Assembly (NCBI RefSeq): GCF_003385115.1
Contig: NZ_QUNI01000004.1
Coordinates: forward strand, 429,850 to 493,849
From: Flavobacterium aquicola
GTDB taxonomy: Bacteria; Bacteroidota; Bacteroidia; Flavobacteriales; Flavobacteriaceae
Direction: 5' to 3'
Length of the DNA: 64,000 nucleotides
Positions 44,514 through 52,195 of the stretch are shown here, one piece after another (within the stretch, counting starts at the first letter, position 1; every line of letters begins with the position of its first letter). Position numbers and translations under genes: made by a program. Below the pieces are notes generated by a model. The model was not told the origin of the DNA. It searched no databases and saw only the letters and a program-made list of their open reading frames with translations.

Positions 44514-46197
44514 TGTAAATATTTTCAAGATTTTTAATAATTTTTATTTTATTTCCTGCAATTCTTTCTGCATTCCATTCGCTTGATGCAAATATTGAAA
44601 AAGTATGTAATAAACCTCTACTTTCAAATTTCAAATCGCTACTTGTTTCAAAGTAAGTTTGTTTTTTTTCCTCAAATGTTTTAGCTCCAAAAGAAGAGTT
44701 GTTTTTTCCGTAAAGAAGAACCAAATTACCTATGCAGTGTTCAGAACCATTTTCATTGATTTCGTCACGATTTAGCCACTCTTTACCATTAGGTTTAGAC
44801 GAACCTAAATCGTTATTATTTCCATCTTTGAAATTCCCTCCATCTTTATAATATGCTTTAGATTTAGGATGAATATGTTCTAATGATCGTTCATTCCATA
44901 TATTAAAATTAAATTTTCTATTTAATTTATTATCTTCAATAACATTTAGTAGTAATAAAAACCTAAAAGCAAATTCATTTCCGGCACTATTATATACAAA
45001 CTTCTCATTAACTAAATTAATAGCTCCTTTAGCCTTTAGAATCCTTATTTCGACATCTTGGTCTTTTTCTTTTGTCTTATTAATACTTTCAAGATGTGTT
45101 GAATTAACCAAAACAAATAAGGTATACTCTTCTCGCTTTTTTTCATCTTTTTCATTTAAAAAATAAGCAATTGTCTTTTCTTTTTCAGTTGTTGTTTTTA
45201 AAGCAATCCCTAAGTAATTAAAAGAGATTGGATTGTTGTATGTATCTTCAAAAGACTTCTGTAGTTTTCGCAATTTTTCGAAAGTGTTTTTTGCGCTAAC
45301 GTTATCCTTTATAAATTTTGATTTAAAATTATCAAAATCAAATTTCTTATTTTCATCTGAATTTTCACTATTCCAATATGTAACCAATAAAAAATACAAT
45401 GGATGTCTATTTTCTGTGCCAAAATATTTTTTCACATCTTCCCGATTCCACCAATATAACCATTTATCCCAGTTATGTGCCAATCTACTTCTGTCTTCAT
45501 TGATTTTCCATTCAAAACCAATTAATTCTTCTTTAGAGTTACTCTCTGGTTTATTATAGCGGGAGGATTTAATTAACAAGTCTGATTTGATTAATTCTTC
45601 ATCCTTCATTACAGCTTTTAATCCGTTTAAAGAAATAAAAGTTGTAATCGCCTTTGTTTCTTCAATCACATTGTATAACAACCAAACTTTATCATTTAAG
45701 AATTTTACAAAATCTCCAATCTTTCTTTCTTCCTCTAATTTTTTGAATTTTTCTCTAATTTTTTTTAAAGCTGTCGTAAAATAGTGAATATCCTGAGTAT
45801 TTTCATCTTCAATGATAGTTTTTTCAGAATCTCCCAAAAGCAGGTTATTCAAGAAATTATCTGAATCTTTTCGCACATCATAAACTAATTTAAATTGGAT
45901 TGATTTCAAATATTCAATTTGTTCTAATGCAATGAAAATTAAAAACAGAGTAGTTGTTCTTTGTTGCCCATCAACTAAAATAATTCTATTGTCATCTTCA
46001 ACAGCTGTGATTGCTTCAATAAAATACTCTTCATCATTCCTTTTAAACGCTTTTATTAAACTGTCACAAAAAAAGCCTACTGAACACTCCTTTAAATGAT
46101 CATTGTTTGGTTCTCCCCATTTAAACCCTCTTTGATAATTAGGAATCACGAATTTACCTTTTTTCAAATATTTTTTAATTGTTAATTTATTATCCAT
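44500..46197 (-). CDS. DUF262-DUF1524 (GmrSD-like) nuclease
   Basis: A 565-aa protein. DUF262 motifs: FVIPNYQRGFKWGEP (about 16-30) and IILVDGQQRTTTLFLIF (about 72-88). The C-terminal DUF1524 HNH-type nuclease has LEHIHPKSKAYY (H441, H443) followed by the conserved GNLVLL near 490. Fusions of this kind (GmrSD type) cut modified phage DNA in an NTP-dependent way. The start ATG shares one base with the stop of the exonuclease gene (TAATG) and follows GGAGAG, which fixes the start at 46197. Confidence 0.88.
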   Translation of the reverse strand: MDNKLTIKKYLKKGKFVIPNYQRGFKWGEPNNDHLKECSVGFFCDSLIKAFKRNDEEYFIEAITAVEDDNRIILVDGQQRTTTLFLIFIALEQIEYLKSIQFKLVYDVRKDSDNFLNNLLLGDSEKTIIEDENTQDIHYFTTALKKIREKFKKLEEERKIGDFVKFLNDKVWLLYNVIEETKAITTFISLNGLKAVMKDEELIKSDLLIKSSRYNKPESNSKEELIGFEWKINEDRSRLAHNWDKWLYWWNREDVKKYFGTENRHPLYFLLVTYWNSENSDENKKFDFDNFKSKFIKDNVSAKNTFEKLRKLQKSFEDTYNNPISFNYLGIALKTTTEKEKTIAYFLNEKDEKKREEYTLFVLVNSTHLESINKTKEKDQDVEIRILKAKGAINLVNEKFVYNSAGNEFAFRFLLLLNVIEDNKLNRKFNFNIWNERSLEHIHPKSKAYYKDGGNFKDGNNNDLGSSKPNGKEWLNRDEINENGSEHCIGNLVLLYGKNNSSFGAKTFEEKKQTYFETSSDLKFESRGLLHTFSIFASSEWNAERIAGNKIKIIKNLENIYNGFY

Positions 46198-46676
46198 TAT
46201 CTCTCCTTTTTTAATTTCATTAAATACAACTCCCCACAAGCCCTAGCATCGCTCAACGCATCGTGATGATTTAGTTCTATTGCGTATTTTTCGCACAAGT
46301 TAGCCAAATTGGACTTATAAATTTTATACGTGCAAAATTTATTGTATTCCGGTACTTCAATCCCATAATATTTCAAAGTTTTGTTTAAAACCGGAAAATC
46401 AAAACCAAAGCCGTTGTGTGCCACTACGCTCTGATTTTCGATGTAAGGTGCAATTTGATGCCAAATTTTGTCGAATGTAGGTATGTCTATCGTGTCTTTG
46501 GCGGAAATGCCGTGAATGTCTGTAAAACGGCTCCAATAATAATTATCGGGAGGTTTAACCAATAAATTAATTTCTTTAGTAATGATTCCATTCTCTACCC
46601 GAACCAAACCAACCTGACAGATACTCCAGCGATAACCTTGTGCGGTTTCAAAATCTATTGCAGTAAAGGACTCCAT
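46197..46676 (-). CDS. DnaQ-like 3'-5' exonuclease
   Basis: A 159-aa DEDDh exonuclease: FTAIDFETAQG (D-x-E, about 4-14), VAHNGFGFDFPVLN (second Asp, about 86-99) and HHDALSDARACGEL (His and last Asp, about 135-148). All four acidic residues and the His are present, so it is probably active on DNA or RNA ends. The stop of the WYL gene overlaps its start by one base and its own stop overlaps the DUF262-HNH start, so it is embedded in the operon. Confidence 0.9.
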   Translation of the reverse strand: MESFTAIDFETAQGYRWSICQVGLVRVENGIITKEINLLVKPPDNYYWSRFTDIHGISAKDTIDIPTFDKIWHQIAPYIENQSVVAHNGFGFDFPVLNKTLKYYGIEVPEYNKFCTYKIYKSNLANLCEKYAIELNHHDALSDARACGELYLMKLKKER

Positions 46677-47575
46677 TATTGATATAATTTTGCCATTCCT
46701 AAAATCCTGCTCTTCATCTCGTTTTGAAGCGAAATTGGAGAAACTACTTTTACATTGGATCCGTGCTTCAAGAGTTCCATAATAATGTCGTTGGTAGGAT
46801 GAATGTAGATCTCAATCAAAACCCTGTCCGCATTATCTTCTAAAATACGTTGGGATTCGTGCAATGGAAAACTTTTTATATAATTGCCTTGTTGCCACGA
46901 AAATTCCAAAACAATTTTCACTTCAGCTTCGTAGGTTTCCACTCCGAAAGCGTGTTGGAAGGCTTTTTCTACATTGTATGGAATAGGTTTGAATTTTGTA
47001 TCGGTTATGATCAAACTGGATATTCTGTCTAATCCAAATGTTTTGATTTTTTCGTCTTTTTTGTCCAAGGCAATCAAGTACCATCTTTGCTGTGATTCCT
47101 TGATGGCTATGGGTTTTACCTCTCGTTGGGTAATGGAGTCTTCCCAATGTTTTTTGTGGGTAAATTTTAGGATATAAGCATTCTGAATGGCGTGAATAAT
47201 TCCGTGTATGTGTTCTGTTCCCAATGATTTCCGTTTCTCCAAAAAAACGCTTGGCGATAATTTATTTCCCTCCTGCAGTGCGTGATGGATAGAAAAAGCA
47301 TCTATCATTCGGGTTACCGACTGGTCTTCAATTTCTTCCTCGTCAATGTTATAAGTTTTGTCTTTTCGGTTGTATTCTATGGAAATTCCAAAAAGGGTCA
47401 AAATATCTTTTTTGTCACGCTCAAAAGTACGAATGGCATATTCAAAATTGGTGTCGATATCCTCATTTTCAAGTTTACGAATTACATATTCCTGCAATTC
47501 TGTAAAATTGCTAGGACGGCTTCTTAGACGGTCTATGATGTATAAATACCTCTTAAAATAGATTAGCTTTGACAT
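46676..47575 (-). CDS. WYL-domain regulator of the DUF262 operon
   Basis: A protein of about 299 aa starting MSKLIYFKRYLYIIDRL (ATG 47575; the frame extends eight codons further). Residues 1-90 hold a winged helix (NFTELQEYVIRKL..AIRTFERDKKDIL). The WYL core lies around 125-200: KPIAIKESQQRWYLIALDKKDEKIKTFGLDRIS, where RWYLIA is the usual WYL-type strand. A C-terminal WCX-like extension follows. WYL proteins such as BrxR and CapW repress defence operons and sense nucleic acid or ligand. As first gene it probably autoregulates the operon; control of the nearby CBASS operon is also possible. Confidence 0.88.
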   Translation of the reverse strand: MSKLIYFKRYLYIIDRLRSRPSNFTELQEYVIRKLENEDIDTNFEYAIRTFERDKKDILTLFGISIEYNRKDKTYNIDEEEIEDQSVTRMIDAFSIHHALQEGNKLSPSVFLEKRKSLGTEHIHGIIHAIQNAYILKFTHKKHWEDSITQREVKPIAIKESQQRWYLIALDKKDEKIKTFGLDRISSLIITDTKFKPIPYNVEKAFQHAFGVETYEAEVKIVLEFSWQQGNYIKSFPLHESQRILEDNADRVLIEIYIHPTNDIIMELLKHGSNVKVVSPISLQNEMKSRILGMAKLYQ

Positions 47576-47596
47576 AATGACTTCAATTTTTTTTGT

Positions 47597-47604
47597 CAAA
47601 GATA
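47597..47604 (-). promoter_or_regulatory. Likely -7 element of the WYL operon
   Basis: TATCTTTG on the minus strand, 22 bases before the WYL start codon. No clear -33 TTG at the expected distance. Confidence 0.5.
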
Positions 47605-47758
47605 ATTTATTTGTCTGCCATTTTGTGACGCAGTAATGTATTGTTCTTTTTTCAGAATAAATTAATTTCTAAATTTTAAGGTGACAAAAAAGAGTGAGGA
47701 AACAGAGTGAGGGCGATTCAAAAAACTTAATTTATAAAGCAAAGACAGATTCTTTTTA

Positions 47759-48255
47759 AGCATTTTAATATTCTCCACAAGCCTTTGAATGCCTACCAGT
47801 ACCTCAAAGTACCACTTCAAAGCAACGAAAAAGATTGCATTATATCTTAGATCATTACTTAATATTAAAAGATAGTAGGCACAAAAATGAACGACAATAT
47901 AACTAAAGATGATTTAAAACAATTTGGTCTATTGCTAGTGGAGCAGTTCAAACAAATTATAGAGACCAACCAAAATAAAGAAAACAACAACTTAAATCCA
48001 GAATGGCTTAAAAGTCACGTTGTCAGAAAATTGATGGATATGTCTGCTGCATCGTTACAGAATCTCAGGATAACGAAAAAAGTGCGCTTCAAAAAAGTTT
48101 TAGGATCATATTATTATAACAAATCAGATTTAATGAATCTGTTCAACGATATAAAATAATATGAAACTGAAAAAGCTTTATAATTACCTCTCAATTTTGG
48201 AAGAGGATCAAAGCCTTAATGTTTGGCACTTTGCACTTTTGAGTGCAATTCTTTG
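47759..48255 (+). repeat. Intact copy 2 of the HTH/98-aa module
   Basis: Counterpart of the degenerate copy at 34970-35450 in the same orientation, including about 125 bases of leader. The 12.3 kb between the copies carries CBASS and the WYL/DUF262 operon. Confidence 0.8.
47887..48159 (+). CDS. Small helix-turn-helix (excisionase-like) protein
   Basis: A 90-aa protein: acidic helical N-terminus (MNDNITKDDLKQFGLLLVEQ), then a helix-turn-helix of the MerR/excisionase kind: VRKLMDMSAASLQNLRITKKVRFKKVLGSYYYNKSDLMNLF. Such HTH_17-like proteins act as excisionases or regulators in Bacteroidota mobile elements. The next gene starts 1 base after the stop. A frameshifted copy is at 35097-35353. Confidence 0.8.
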   Translation: MNDNITKDDLKQFGLLLVEQFKQIIETNQNKENNNLNPEWLKSHVVRKLMDMSAASLQNLRITKKVRFKKVLGSYYYNKSDLMNLFNDIK

Positions 48256-48457
48256 TCTCGGATATAGACAGGGTCACACAAAGACAATCAAAGTAAGTCG
48301 CAGTAAAATAATGTCGCTTTCACATATCCGTACCCTACCAACCTACCATAAATACTTTAAAGAGTTACAGAAAATGGGGTACATAAATTACATCCCATCC
48401 TACCATCCTGGATATCGAAGTGAAGTAGAAATAACAATAAAGCCTTATAAAGAGTAA
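48161..48457 (+). CDS. Mobile-element winged-helix-like protein
   Basis: A 98-aa protein: MKLKKLYNYLSILEEDQSLN, VWHFALLSAILCLGYRQG, then KTIKVSRSKIMSLSHIRTLP and TYHKYFKELQKMGYINYIPS, a pattern like a replication-initiator or regulatory winged helix. I recall it paired with the preceding HTH gene in Bacteroidota integrative elements. A truncated copy is at 35355-35450. Confidence 0.7.
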   Translation: MKLKKLYNYLSILEEDQSLNVWHFALLSAILCLGYRQGHTKTIKVSRSKIMSLSHIRTLPTYHKYFKELQKMGYINYIPSYHPGYRSEVEITIKPYKE

Positions 48458-48658
48458 TAAGGTTTTTATCGCATAAACCTGCAATCAAAATTATATAGCA
48501 CAAGTTATATCTATATGTCGGAGAACCTATTCTAGGATTTATTCTGAAGTAGGCACAACACATTGAATACTACAAATCTCAAATTTGATTTTAATACACA
48601 AACCACTTATCGGTAAGTTTATAATTCCAAAATAATGTTTACTTTTGTAGCAATCATT

Positions 48659-48778
48659 ATGAATTATGCCGTTCTTATAAAGTCATCTGTTAGTGCAGGA
48701 AAATATAAAATTATAAAGATTCCGAGACCCTTAGAATTTCTGGCAAAATCGTGGCACACCAGATCTTTTTCAAAGTAA
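48659..48778 (+). CDS. Possible 39-codon leader ORF near the right end
   Basis: ATG at 48659 opens 39 codons to TAA at 48776. TACTTTTG at 48640-48647 is a possible -7 promoter element 11 bases before it. The peptide (MNYAVLIKSSVSAGKYK then IPRPLEFLAKSWHTRS) matches nothing I know. It may be the remnant of a removed integrase region. The rest of the gap 48458-48810 is featureless except for the TGGCAAAATCGTGGCAC motif. Confidence 0.3.
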   Translation: MNYAVLIKSSVSAGKYKIIKIPRPLEFLAKSWHTRSFSK

Positions 48779-48810
48779 AACACCAGTAATAAAGCGGGTT
48801 TTGAGCTTAT

Positions 48811-48844
48811 GTTCGATTCCCGGCGATTCCACTGGGACGGTTTA
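48811..48844 (+). other. Right attachment site of the ssrA island
   Basis: Exact 34-bp copy of 26289-26322. The preceding bases (GAGCTTAT) do not continue the tmRNA, as expected for the far end of an integrated element. Confidence 0.9.
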
Positions 48845-49010
48845 AAGCCAACTTTACAAAGTTGACAAAACATACAAAATGTCTCGAAATCCTTTAAAAG
48901 CCTGCAAATTTTTGAATTTGCAGGCTTTTTTATTTTTCCTGCAACTATCAAAATTTTCAAAAGTACTCCAAATTTATATGGCAGTTTCGTGGCATTTTGC
49001 AACTGGAGTA
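48845..49010 (+). repeat. Second copy of the region downstream of ssrA
   Basis: Similar to 26323-26490 along its length (about 80 per cent by eye), including a terminator-like hairpin at 48896-48929 (AAAAGCCTGCAAA / TTTGCAGGCTTTT) and ATCAAAATTTTCAAAAGT. This is either the original chromosomal downstream sequence or the left end of a second, now lost, element. Confidence 0.75.
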
Positions 49011-49136
49011 AAAAGTGCCCCAATTTTGCCATATAAAAGCAATTAAACAACTGATTTACAACATGTAAAACAGGTTAACGACTTGACTAAAGAGCGACAT
49101 AATTCTATATTTATTAACTTAAAAAATTGAATTATG

Positions 49137-49259
49137 TTAGAAATATATTCCACGCATTTTCAGTATTTCCACAACATCCCTATAACTCAATGTAAACCTT
49201 AATTTGAAATAGACCGCCTGAAGAATAGCTTTCGGATAACAATGACCTTTGGTATTCAT
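49137..49259 (-). pseudogene. IS6 family transposase N-terminal fragment
   Basis: The minus-strand frame from ATG 49259 gives MNTKGHCYPKAILQAVYFKL, then RFTLSYRDVVEILKMRG, and stops at 49137. The LQAVYFKLRFTLSYRDV block is diagnostic of IS6-type transposases. The rest of the gene, with the DDE core, is absent. Confidence 0.85.
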
Positions 49260-49380
49260 TTAATATTTTTTGAATCTAAGATAATAACTTGCACAGATGC
49301 GACAAAGCCACAAAAAAATTCTGTCGCATATATGATGAAGAAAAAATTAAGATAAATTCTTTTTATTTCTATTTCACAAA

Positions 49381-49410
49381 ATCAATATATATATATATAT
49401 ATATATTGAT
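49381..49410. repeat. Perfect 30-bp AT palindrome
   Basis: ATCAAT, then alternating AT, then ATTGAT, its own exact reverse complement over all 30 bases. It lies 13 bases beyond the stop of the M28 peptidase gene and may act in termination or as a cruciform-prone spot. Confidence 0.8.
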
Positions 49411-49423
49411 AGTGAATATTAAC

Positions 49424-50416
49424 TTAATTTATTTTATCCTGATTAATAAAATATAGTTGCTGCGGATCATTTGCAATTGTCACTAAAGCATTGTAAATAT
49501 ATTGAGATACCAAAGCACCTCCCTTTATATTTATTAAATCAATATCATCTTCAGGTGTATGATATTGCGGATGGCCTCCTGTATGAAATCCCACTGCAGC
49601 TATCGAAGATTTATAAAATGAAACATGATCAGATCCTCCAACATCACCAGCGTGTATAACTGGATTAAGAGTACTGCCTTCGCCTAATTTCATCATCAAT
49701 TCTACTCCATTTGGAAAAGTTCCAGCTCCTCCCATATAAATTTGCTTCTCCTCATTTAGTCTTCCAACCATATCCATGTTGAGCATTACTTTTACAACGT
49801 CCTTTTTAACCGGCAAATGCGAAACAAAATATTTAGAACCAAGCAATCCTTCCTCTTCACCACTAAAAGAAATAAAAATGATACTCCTTTTGGGTTTCAC
49901 AGTAGCTCTTGATAATTCCTGCAGTATACACAGCAATGCCGAAACTCCGGAAGCATTATCATCTGCTCCGTTATGAATAGCGAAAGCTTCTTTCTTTTTA
50001 CTGCCTGAGTTTTGCCCTCCCCATCCCCAGTGATCATAATGAGCTCCTATTACTATAAATTCATTTTTAAGTTTCTCATCTGATCCTTCGATATATCCGA
50101 CAACATTTTGAGTTGTAACACTATCTGAGTTCACTTTATTAATTCCTTCTTTTACAAATAGGTTAAAAGGTTGATAGTAATTTTGGTTAAATTTTTTTAA
50201 CCCAAACTTTTTAAAATATTTTTTAATGTAAGAAGCTGCATCATTATTCCCTTTTGTACCTGGAAAACGACCTTCCATTTTATCAGAAGAAAGATATTTA
50301 TCGTGTTTGTAAAAAATTTCGGCATTAATTCCCTCCTGCGCACTGCTAGTAATATTAAAAAATAGTACTCCAATGAAAAAGACTTTAAATTTTAAGTTTC
50401 TTAAAAATAACATCAT
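49424..50416 (-). CDS. Secreted M28 family metallopeptidase
   Basis: A 330-aa zinc aminopeptidase with a signal peptide (..VFFIGVLFFNITSSAQ). Metal ligands occur in order: GAHYDHWG (His, Asp), NGADDNASG (bridging Asp), SGEEEGLLGS (Glu-Glu), NMDMVGR (Asp) and GGSDHVSF (His). It removes N-terminal residues from peptides. The ATG at 50416 is preferred; the longer frame to 50452 would spoil the signal peptide and overlap the preceding gene. It is the last gene of the glycan locus, fitting use of the peptide part of glycoproteins. Confidence 0.9.
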   Translation of the reverse strand: MMLFLRNLKFKVFFIGVLFFNITSSAQEGINAEIFYKHDKYLSSDKMEGRFPGTKGNNDAASYIKKYFKKFGLKKFNQNYYQPFNLFVKEGINKVNSDSVTTQNVVGYIEGSDEKLKNEFIVIGAHYDHWGWGGQNSGSKKKEAFAIHNGADDNASGVSALLCILQELSRATVKPKRSIIFISFSGEEEGLLGSKYFVSHLPVKKDVVKVMLNMDMVGRLNEEKQIYMGGAGTFPNGVELMMKLGEGSTLNPVIHAGDVGGSDHVSFYKSSIAAVGFHTGGHPQYHTPEDDIDLINIKGGALVSQYIYNALVTIANDPQQLYFINQDKIN

Positions 50417-50438
50417 TTCTTTTTTATAAATTTCAAAA

Positions 50439-50771
50439 TTAATTAAGTTCAAAAATTTTAGCCATCAATATCCATTTTTCTCCTGGTTTTGAATCTGGTA
50501 AGGCTTTTTGAAATTTCCACATCAACGTTTCCCATTCCTGAACTTTTAAATTTGCAGTGTCCAATTTTGATTTTTTTTCAAAAGAAAAATCGGAATCTGT
50601 TTCTATAATCATAAATAAGCGATTTCCAACATTATAGATTTCAAGATTAATAATTCCAGCATCTTTAATGCTTTGAGTAATTTCCGGCCAAATTTCCTGA
50701 TGCAGTGCTATATATTGGTTAATTAAATTGGGATCATCTTTTAAATCTACAGTAAGACAGTATTTTTGCAT
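50439..50771 (-). CDS. rhaM: L-rhamnose mutarotase-like protein
   Basis: A 110-aa protein of the RhaM (DUF718) family: QKYCLTVDLKDDPNLINQYI, then HQEIWPEITQSIKDAGI with the conserved His/Trp, YNVGNRLFMIIETD and LMWKFQKALP. RhaM interconverts anomers of L-rhamnose; relatives act on L-fucose, which would fit N-glycan use, but no fucosidase is in view. It precedes the peptidase gene closely. Confidence 0.85.
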   Translation of the reverse strand: MQKYCLTVDLKDDPNLINQYIALHQEIWPEITQSIKDAGIINLEIYNVGNRLFMIIETDSDFSFEKKSKLDTANLKVQEWETLMWKFQKALPDSKPGEKWILMAKIFELN

Positions 50772-50830
50772 AATTTTATTTTCTGTTTATTTTTCAATTT
50801 TTACTTTGATAAGTTGTACAAGCTTAGAAT

Positions 50831-51026
50831 TATTTTATTGAGTTATATTGTTAGCCTCCATTTCGGAAGTGCTGATTTTATTGATTTAGTTATCAAAATT
50901 ATTTAAATATTACTGAAACTGTCATCTTATTCAACCTTGTTCTTATGTATCAAAAAATTAAAAATCTTGTTTTTAGACACTTGAATTTTAAATTCATGTT
51001 GCTTAACTATATGACTCAATTATTTT
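50831..51026. mobile_element. MITE-like element 2 with 6-bp target duplication
   Basis: Element 50837-51020 (184 bp). The left end is ATTGAGTTATATTGTTAG; the right end read inward is ATTGAGTCATATAGTTAAGC. TATTTT flanks both sides (50831-50836, 51021-51026). The interior has no gene and is unrelated to element 1. Confidence 0.8.
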
Positions 51027-51036
51027 AATAGCAAAC

Positions 51037-52086
51037 TTATTTTTCCAGCTCAAATGTTACATGCTTAATATATCTTCTGTTAAAAGTATACAAAATATGA
51101 ATTTTACCCTCACTGGTTTGAATAATGGCCGGATAACTGAATTCTCCTTCAGTCTGGTTTTCTAGATCAAATAACTTTTGCCATTTTACCCCATCTTTTG
51201 AATATTCTACATCCAATACATTTCGCCCATTGAACCAATCTTTCCCTTGTGGCAATGGATTATTTACTAATAAAAATGATTTTTTAGCTAAAGTAACAGC
51301 ATCAATTCCTGAATTAGAATTTACAACATGTATACTATCTGTTCTTTCCCAGGTATTTCCATTATCCTCAGACCAGCTTGAAATTATTTTATTGTGTCTG
51401 CTTCGGGACAGCATCTGAATCTCATTTGGAGAATGAACAAGAAATGTTGGCTGAATAATTTCAAATTCCTTATTGTTTTCAATGGCTATTTTCTCCCAAG
51501 ACTTAGCTGCTTCGGTGTACTTTTCTACGTGGACTCTCCATTTATTGTCTCCAATACTTTCTATACTGCTTCCGCATAAAATAACTCCCGGAGTTTTTTC
51601 TATTGGCTTGTTTTTGATGGGACCAAGAATACTATCGGGAAGATATTCGGGAGCGCTCCAGGTGTTTCCGTTATCATTTGAAATGATCATGGCGCCAAAC
51701 CATTCTCGTGGATTTCTTCCGACTTTATAGAATAAATATAAATTTCCACTTTTACTCTTAAAAAGTACCGGATTCCAGCAAGGCAAAGTATCTCCTCTTA
51801 TTATTACAGGTTTGATTAGATTTTGCGGTGCTGACCATTTTTTTTCTTTATAAATTGAAAAATAAATCCCTACATCTTTGGCTCCTTCATGTTTTCCTCC
51901 AAACCAAGCAGCCATCAGTTGATTTGGGTTAAGTTCTACTAATGTTGCAGCATGGCTGTTATTGGTTATTGGCTGATTTGTTATAAAGCCATTAGTTATG
52001 CTGCTTACTTTTAATTTCTTTGTTGAAGTGCAGGAAACACTAGCTAAAACTAATAACAGCATTAAAGAATTAAATTTTAAAATCAT
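51037..52086 (-). CDS. Sialidase-like BNR-repeat lipoprotein
   Basis: A 349-aa lipoprotein (LLLVLASVSCTSTKK, Cys19). It is built as a six-bladed propeller with Asp-box repeats: ISNDNGNTWSAPEYL and SWSEDNGNTWERTDS, plus HAATLVELNPNQLMAAWFGG (first blade) and CWNPVLFKSKSGNLYLFYKV. The classical FRIP motif of GH33 sialidases is absent, so activity on sialic acid is not certain; related BNR proteins act on other sugars. It belongs to the glycan locus between the PNGase-like and mutarotase genes. Confidence 0.75.
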   Translation of the reverse strand: MILKFNSLMLLLVLASVSCTSTKKLKVSSITNGFITNQPITNNSHAATLVELNPNQLMAAWFGGKHEGAKDVGIYFSIYKEKKWSAPQNLIKPVIIRGDTLPCWNPVLFKSKSGNLYLFYKVGRNPREWFGAMIISNDNGNTWSAPEYLPDSILGPIKNKPIEKTPGVILCGSSIESIGDNKWRVHVEKYTEAAKSWEKIAIENNKEFEIIQPTFLVHSPNEIQMLSRSRHNKIISSWSEDNGNTWERTDSIHVVNSNSGIDAVTLAKKSFLLVNNPLPQGKDWFNGRNVLDVEYSKDGVKWQKLFDLENQTEGEFSYPAIIQTSEGKIHILYTFNRRYIKHVTFELEK

Positions 52087-52195
52087 TATTTATTGTAAAT
52101 TTAAAGATTTTTAATGTTTTTATTCTACCTCTCATTTACAGTAATTAAATTGCTGAATCAATAAAAATAACAACAAAAGCATTTTTTTAAAACAA

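Larger units (their letters stand above)
26289..48844. mobile_element. Genomic island integrated at ssrA
   Basis: The island is about 22.5 kb, lies between exact 34-bp repeats and starts at the 3' end of tmRNA. It holds an IS3-type transposase, an AbiE-like pair, a STAND-type ATPase, a CBASS operon, a WYL/DUF262 operon and small HTH genes of mobile-element type; no housekeeping gene is present. No tyrosine or serine recombinase gene, relaxase or replication gene was found, so the island is probably not self-mobile now. The motif TGGCAAAATYGTGGCAC occurs once near each end (26458-26474 and 48741-48757) and may be a recombinase arm site. Duplicated modules inside indicate at least two insertion events. 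Confidence 0.88.

Noticed and set aside
45233..45784. Plus-strand frames opposite the DUF262-HNH gene
   Set aside because: Antisense shadows, rich in Ser/Phe/Asn, of a gene with clear motifs on the minus strand.
48664..49050. 128-codon minus-strand frame over the right att site, considered as an integrase remnant
   Set aside because: No tyrosine-recombinase motif (R..HxxR..Y) could be found, and the frame crosses the att core and terminator copy.
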